Shown: one piece after another, positions 7,115-8,808 of the stretch
How positions within the stretch are numbered: position 1 is the first letter of the stretch
Layout: every line of letters begins with the position of its first letter
Assembly: GCA_030840665.1 (NCBI GenBank)
Contig: JAVEEB010000260.1
Location: forward strand, 1-8,808
Direction: 5' to 3'
Length of the DNA stretch: 8,808 bases
Source of the DNA: Frankiaceae bacterium
Lineage (GTDB): Bacteria > Actinomycetota > Actinomycetes > JAVEEB01
The notes under the pieces: model-generated
What the model saw: only the letters and a program-made list of their open reading frames with translations
Databases searched by the model: none
Told to the model about the DNA's origin: nothing
Made by a program: the position numbers and the translations under genes

Positions 7115-7831
7115 TCAGCTCCCCACGAGGCTGACCGCGCGGGCGATGACCAGCACCGAGATGACGAATGCCGTCAGCGACTGGAATCCCATGAGGCACT
7201 TGGCGCGCGTCGACAGCGGCATCGTGTCGGTCGGGCTGAACGCGGACGAGTTTGTCACGGAGACGTACAGGTAGTCGATGAAGTGCGGCACCCAGCCGCT
7301 CGCCGCGGACGACGTGACCGAGACCTCGCGGACGTTCGTCACGTTCTCGTCGTGCGGGAAGCGGAAGTCGGCGTCGGGGAGGTCGTCGCGGCTGCGCTGG
7401 GTGCGCACCACGGGGCCGCCGCGGTCGATCTCCCAGTACGCCAGGCCGAACACGATGATGTTCGTGAGCCACACCTGCAGCGCGCCGAGCAGGAGCCCCG
7501 CGCCCTTCTGCGATCCGTCGAGCAGCGCCACGATGAGCCGCACCAGCGAGGACATGTTCGCGATCGCCAGCAGCACCACGAGCACGATCGAGGTGATCCG
7601 CGCCGACTTCACCTCGCGCTTGAGGCGGCGCGGGTTGGTCGCCACGAGCGGGACCAGCAGCAGCACACCGAGCACGGGCACCACCCAGCGAGGCCCGACG
7701 AGCAACGGGTTGGACAGCAGGGCGTACATGAGGATCGCCAGCAGCACTGCAATCGCCGCGGGCCAGCGGTGTTCCCCCTCGGGTGAGCGGCGCTCGTTGG
7801 TCGGCGGGATGGTCTCGTCATGCAACGCCAT
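7115..7831 (-). CDS. integral membrane protein of unknown function with a channel-pore-like C terminus (DUF1345-like?)
   Basis: A 238-aa protein with a charged, cytoplasm-like N-terminal tail and five clear hydrophobic segments: about residues 24-42, 49-64, 79-104, 110-133 and 214-234. Between the last two is a hydrophilic stretch rich in Asp and Arg, then DYLYVSVTNSSAFSPTDTMP (176-195) and the final helix. That layout (helix, re-entrant pore-helix-like segment, turn followed by Asp, helix) resembles two-helix potassium-channel pores, but the TVGYGD filter is replaced by SAFSPTD. I recall similar actinobacterial proteins sometimes labelled DUF1345 or hypothetical; I cannot confirm the family here. 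Start ATG 7831 has a strong ribosome binding site (GAGGAG, 7-base spacer). An ATG at 7873 in the same frame lacks one. Its role is not known, and its neighbours give no hint. Confidence 0.8.
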   Translation of the reverse strand: MALHDETIPPTNERRSPEGEHRWPAAIAVLLAILMYALLSNPLLVGPRWVVPVLGVLLLVPLVATNPRRLKREVKSARITSIVLVVLLAIANMSSLVRLIVALLDGSQKGAGLLLGALQVWLTNIIVFGLAYWEIDRGGPVVRTQRSRDDLPDADFRFPHDENVTNVREVSVTSSAASGWVPHFIDYLYVSVTNSSAFSPTDTMPLSTRAKCLMGFQSLTAFVISVLVIARAVSLVGS

Positions 7832-7875
7832 CGGTGAGCTCCTCCTCGTCAACCGACTCGAGTGCTGTCGCATCG

Positions 7876-7881
7876 ATCGTA
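7876..7881 (-). promoter_or_regulatory. weak candidate -10 element for the membrane protein gene at 7831
   Basis: On the minus strand TACGAT matches TATAAT at 4 of 6 positions and the loose actinobacterial TAnnnT pattern. It lies 45 bases upstream of the ATG at 7831, within the 117-base gap after the DUF5305-like gene. No recognisable -35 is present, so the call is weak. Confidence 0.2.
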
Positions 7882-7948
7882 GGAGCGCCGGGCCGCGGCG
7901 TGGGGACTTGGCGTGGGACTGACGTTCGGTCCCGTTCGCGTGTTGGCG

Positions 7949-8808
7949 TCAGGCGACGCGCAAGTGCCGCGCGCCGACGGCCGGGACGACGAGCCGATAG
8001 GAGATGCCGTCGTCGTTGACCACGAACACGCTCCCGGCCGGAGATACCTGGCACAGCACGAGGCGGTCGTAGCGATCCGCGATCCTGACGAGCGATGCCA
8101 CGGACGTGACGTCGATGACCGACGCGCTGAGCGTCAGCTCCGCAACGTCCACGCGGCGCGCGCCGATAGCCGTGACGACCGTGGCCGTCGGGTGGCGCGG
8201 CGCCCTGCTGCGAGCCACGAAGACTGCCGCGAGCACCCAGGCGAGCACGGCCAAGAGGCCGGCCGGTGCGCGAAGGCGGCTGACCGCGATGACCGCCGAC
8301 GACACCTTCACCGTGCGGGCAAGGGCGGTCGGAACGGAAACGGTTGTCGTGAGCGTCGGCGCACCCGCATCCGCTGCCGGCGCCGCCGGGCGCAGTTGCA
8401 GCGGGTCGAGCGACATGGTGAAGGCCGCGTTCGCCAGCGACGGCGCCGGTGCACCCTTCACAGTCCCCGTCGTGGCGAACGTCGCGGCGATGGTGACCGT
8501 CCCGCTCGAGCCGCCGCCCGGGTCCCCCGACTCCTTGGCGACGGCAGCCAGTCGGCTGACGAGCGCAGGGACGTCGATCGGGATGACGACTCCCGCCGCG
8601 CCGACAGGTCGGGCCGGCGTCTCGGCGATCGTCGTGGTCCAGCCGTGCTGGTTGGCCAGCGTGACGCGCAGCGCGGCCGTGACCTCCCCCGCGTTGCTGC
8701 CGTCGGAGACGGTGACGGTGTCGCCCACGGTCAGCTCGAGCTGGCGCAGAAGGCCGAGAAAGATCGGCTGGCCCGTGCGTGCGTGACCGTCCGGGTAAGT
8801 GACGCCGG
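7949..8808 (-). CDS. DUF5305-like single-pass membrane protein, 5' end cut by the window edge
   Basis: The frame is open to the window edge, so the N terminus is missing; 285 residues are visible. An internal GTG at 8728 could be mistaken for the start, but the frame continues upstream with sensible sequence (GVTYPDGHARTGQPIFLGLL). The first about 180 visible residues are Thr/Val/Ala-rich beta-type sequence, probably extracytoplasmic. A transmembrane helix follows at visible residues 183-199 (LLAVLAWVLAAVFVARSR), and the positive charges after it suggest that the C terminus is cytoplasmic. The last about 85 residues contain IDVTSVASLVRIADRYDRLVL and VNDDGISYRL. This resembles the C-terminal part of DUF5305 proteins of archaea and actinobacteria, often found near signal peptidase I genes. 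The family assignment is from memory and moderately sure; function unknown. Confidence 0.7.
   Translation of the reverse strand, partial: GVTYPDGHARTGQPIFLGLLRQLELTVGDTVTVSDGSNAGEVTAALRVTLANQHGWTTTIAETPARPVGAAGVVIPIDVPALVSRLAAVAKESGDPGGGSSGTVTIAATFATTGTVKGAPAPSLANAAFTMSLDPLQLRPAAPAADAGAPTLTTTVSVPTALARTVKVSSAVIAVSRLRAPAGLLAVLAWVLAAVFVARSRAPRHPTATVVTAIGARRVDVAELTLSASVIDVTSVASLVRIADRYDRLVLCQVSPAGSVFVVNDDGISYRLVVPAVGARHLRVA

Noticed and set aside
7886..7900. GC-rich stem CGCCG-GGCCG-CGGCG after the DUF5305-like gene as a terminator
   Set aside because: The stem is short and no T run follows. Such stems are frequent by chance at this GC content.
1..8808. Mobile elements, CRISPR arrays, tRNA or rRNA genes
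   Set aside because: No transposase-like protein, no regularly spaced direct repeats and no tRNA-like or rRNA-like segments were seen.

Overview
This 8.8-kb window comes from a very GC-rich bacterial chromosome. An actinobacterium is likely, perhaps of the Micrococcales. This rests on the urease gene order ureA-ureB-ureC-ureF-ureG-ureD with three separate structural subunits, on strong G/C third-position bias with long spurious open frames, and on a LacI-family operator of the type known from actinobacterial sugar genes. The genus cannot be read from the sequence.

Positions 56-4536, minus strand: a complete, tightly packed urease operon. UreA, UreB and UreC form the nickel enzyme that hydrolyses urea to ammonia and carbamate. 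UreF, UreG and UreD are the accessory proteins that deliver CO2 and nickel to the active site. Most junctions overlap (ATGA between ureA and ureB, 8 bases between ureB and ureC, GTGA between ureG and ureD), which points to coupled translation. No ureE lies among these genes. A further minus-strand gene may begin at position 30 and leave the window.

Positions 4537-4791: the divergent control region between the urease operon and a glycoside hydrolase gene. On the urease side are repeated elements resembling a GlnR nitrogen-control box. On the glucosidase side is a perfect 12-base palindrome of LacI/CebR type. Two shorter inverted repeats of unknown role are also present.

Positions 4792-7083, plus strand: a cytoplasmic family 3 glycoside hydrolase (beta-glucosidase type), probably acting on imported oligosaccharides or glycosides.

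Positions 7115-8808, minus strand: an integral membrane protein of unknown function whose C-terminal end looks like a degenerate two-helix channel pore, preceded by the 3' part of a single-pass membrane protein resembling DUF5305, cut by the window edge. These two have no evident link to urease or the glucosidase.

Most of the window is ordinary metabolic sequence, and I see no clear new multi-gene system. The points most worth a second look are the putative GlnR box, the LacI-type operator, the pore-like membrane protein and the truncated DUF5305-like gene.
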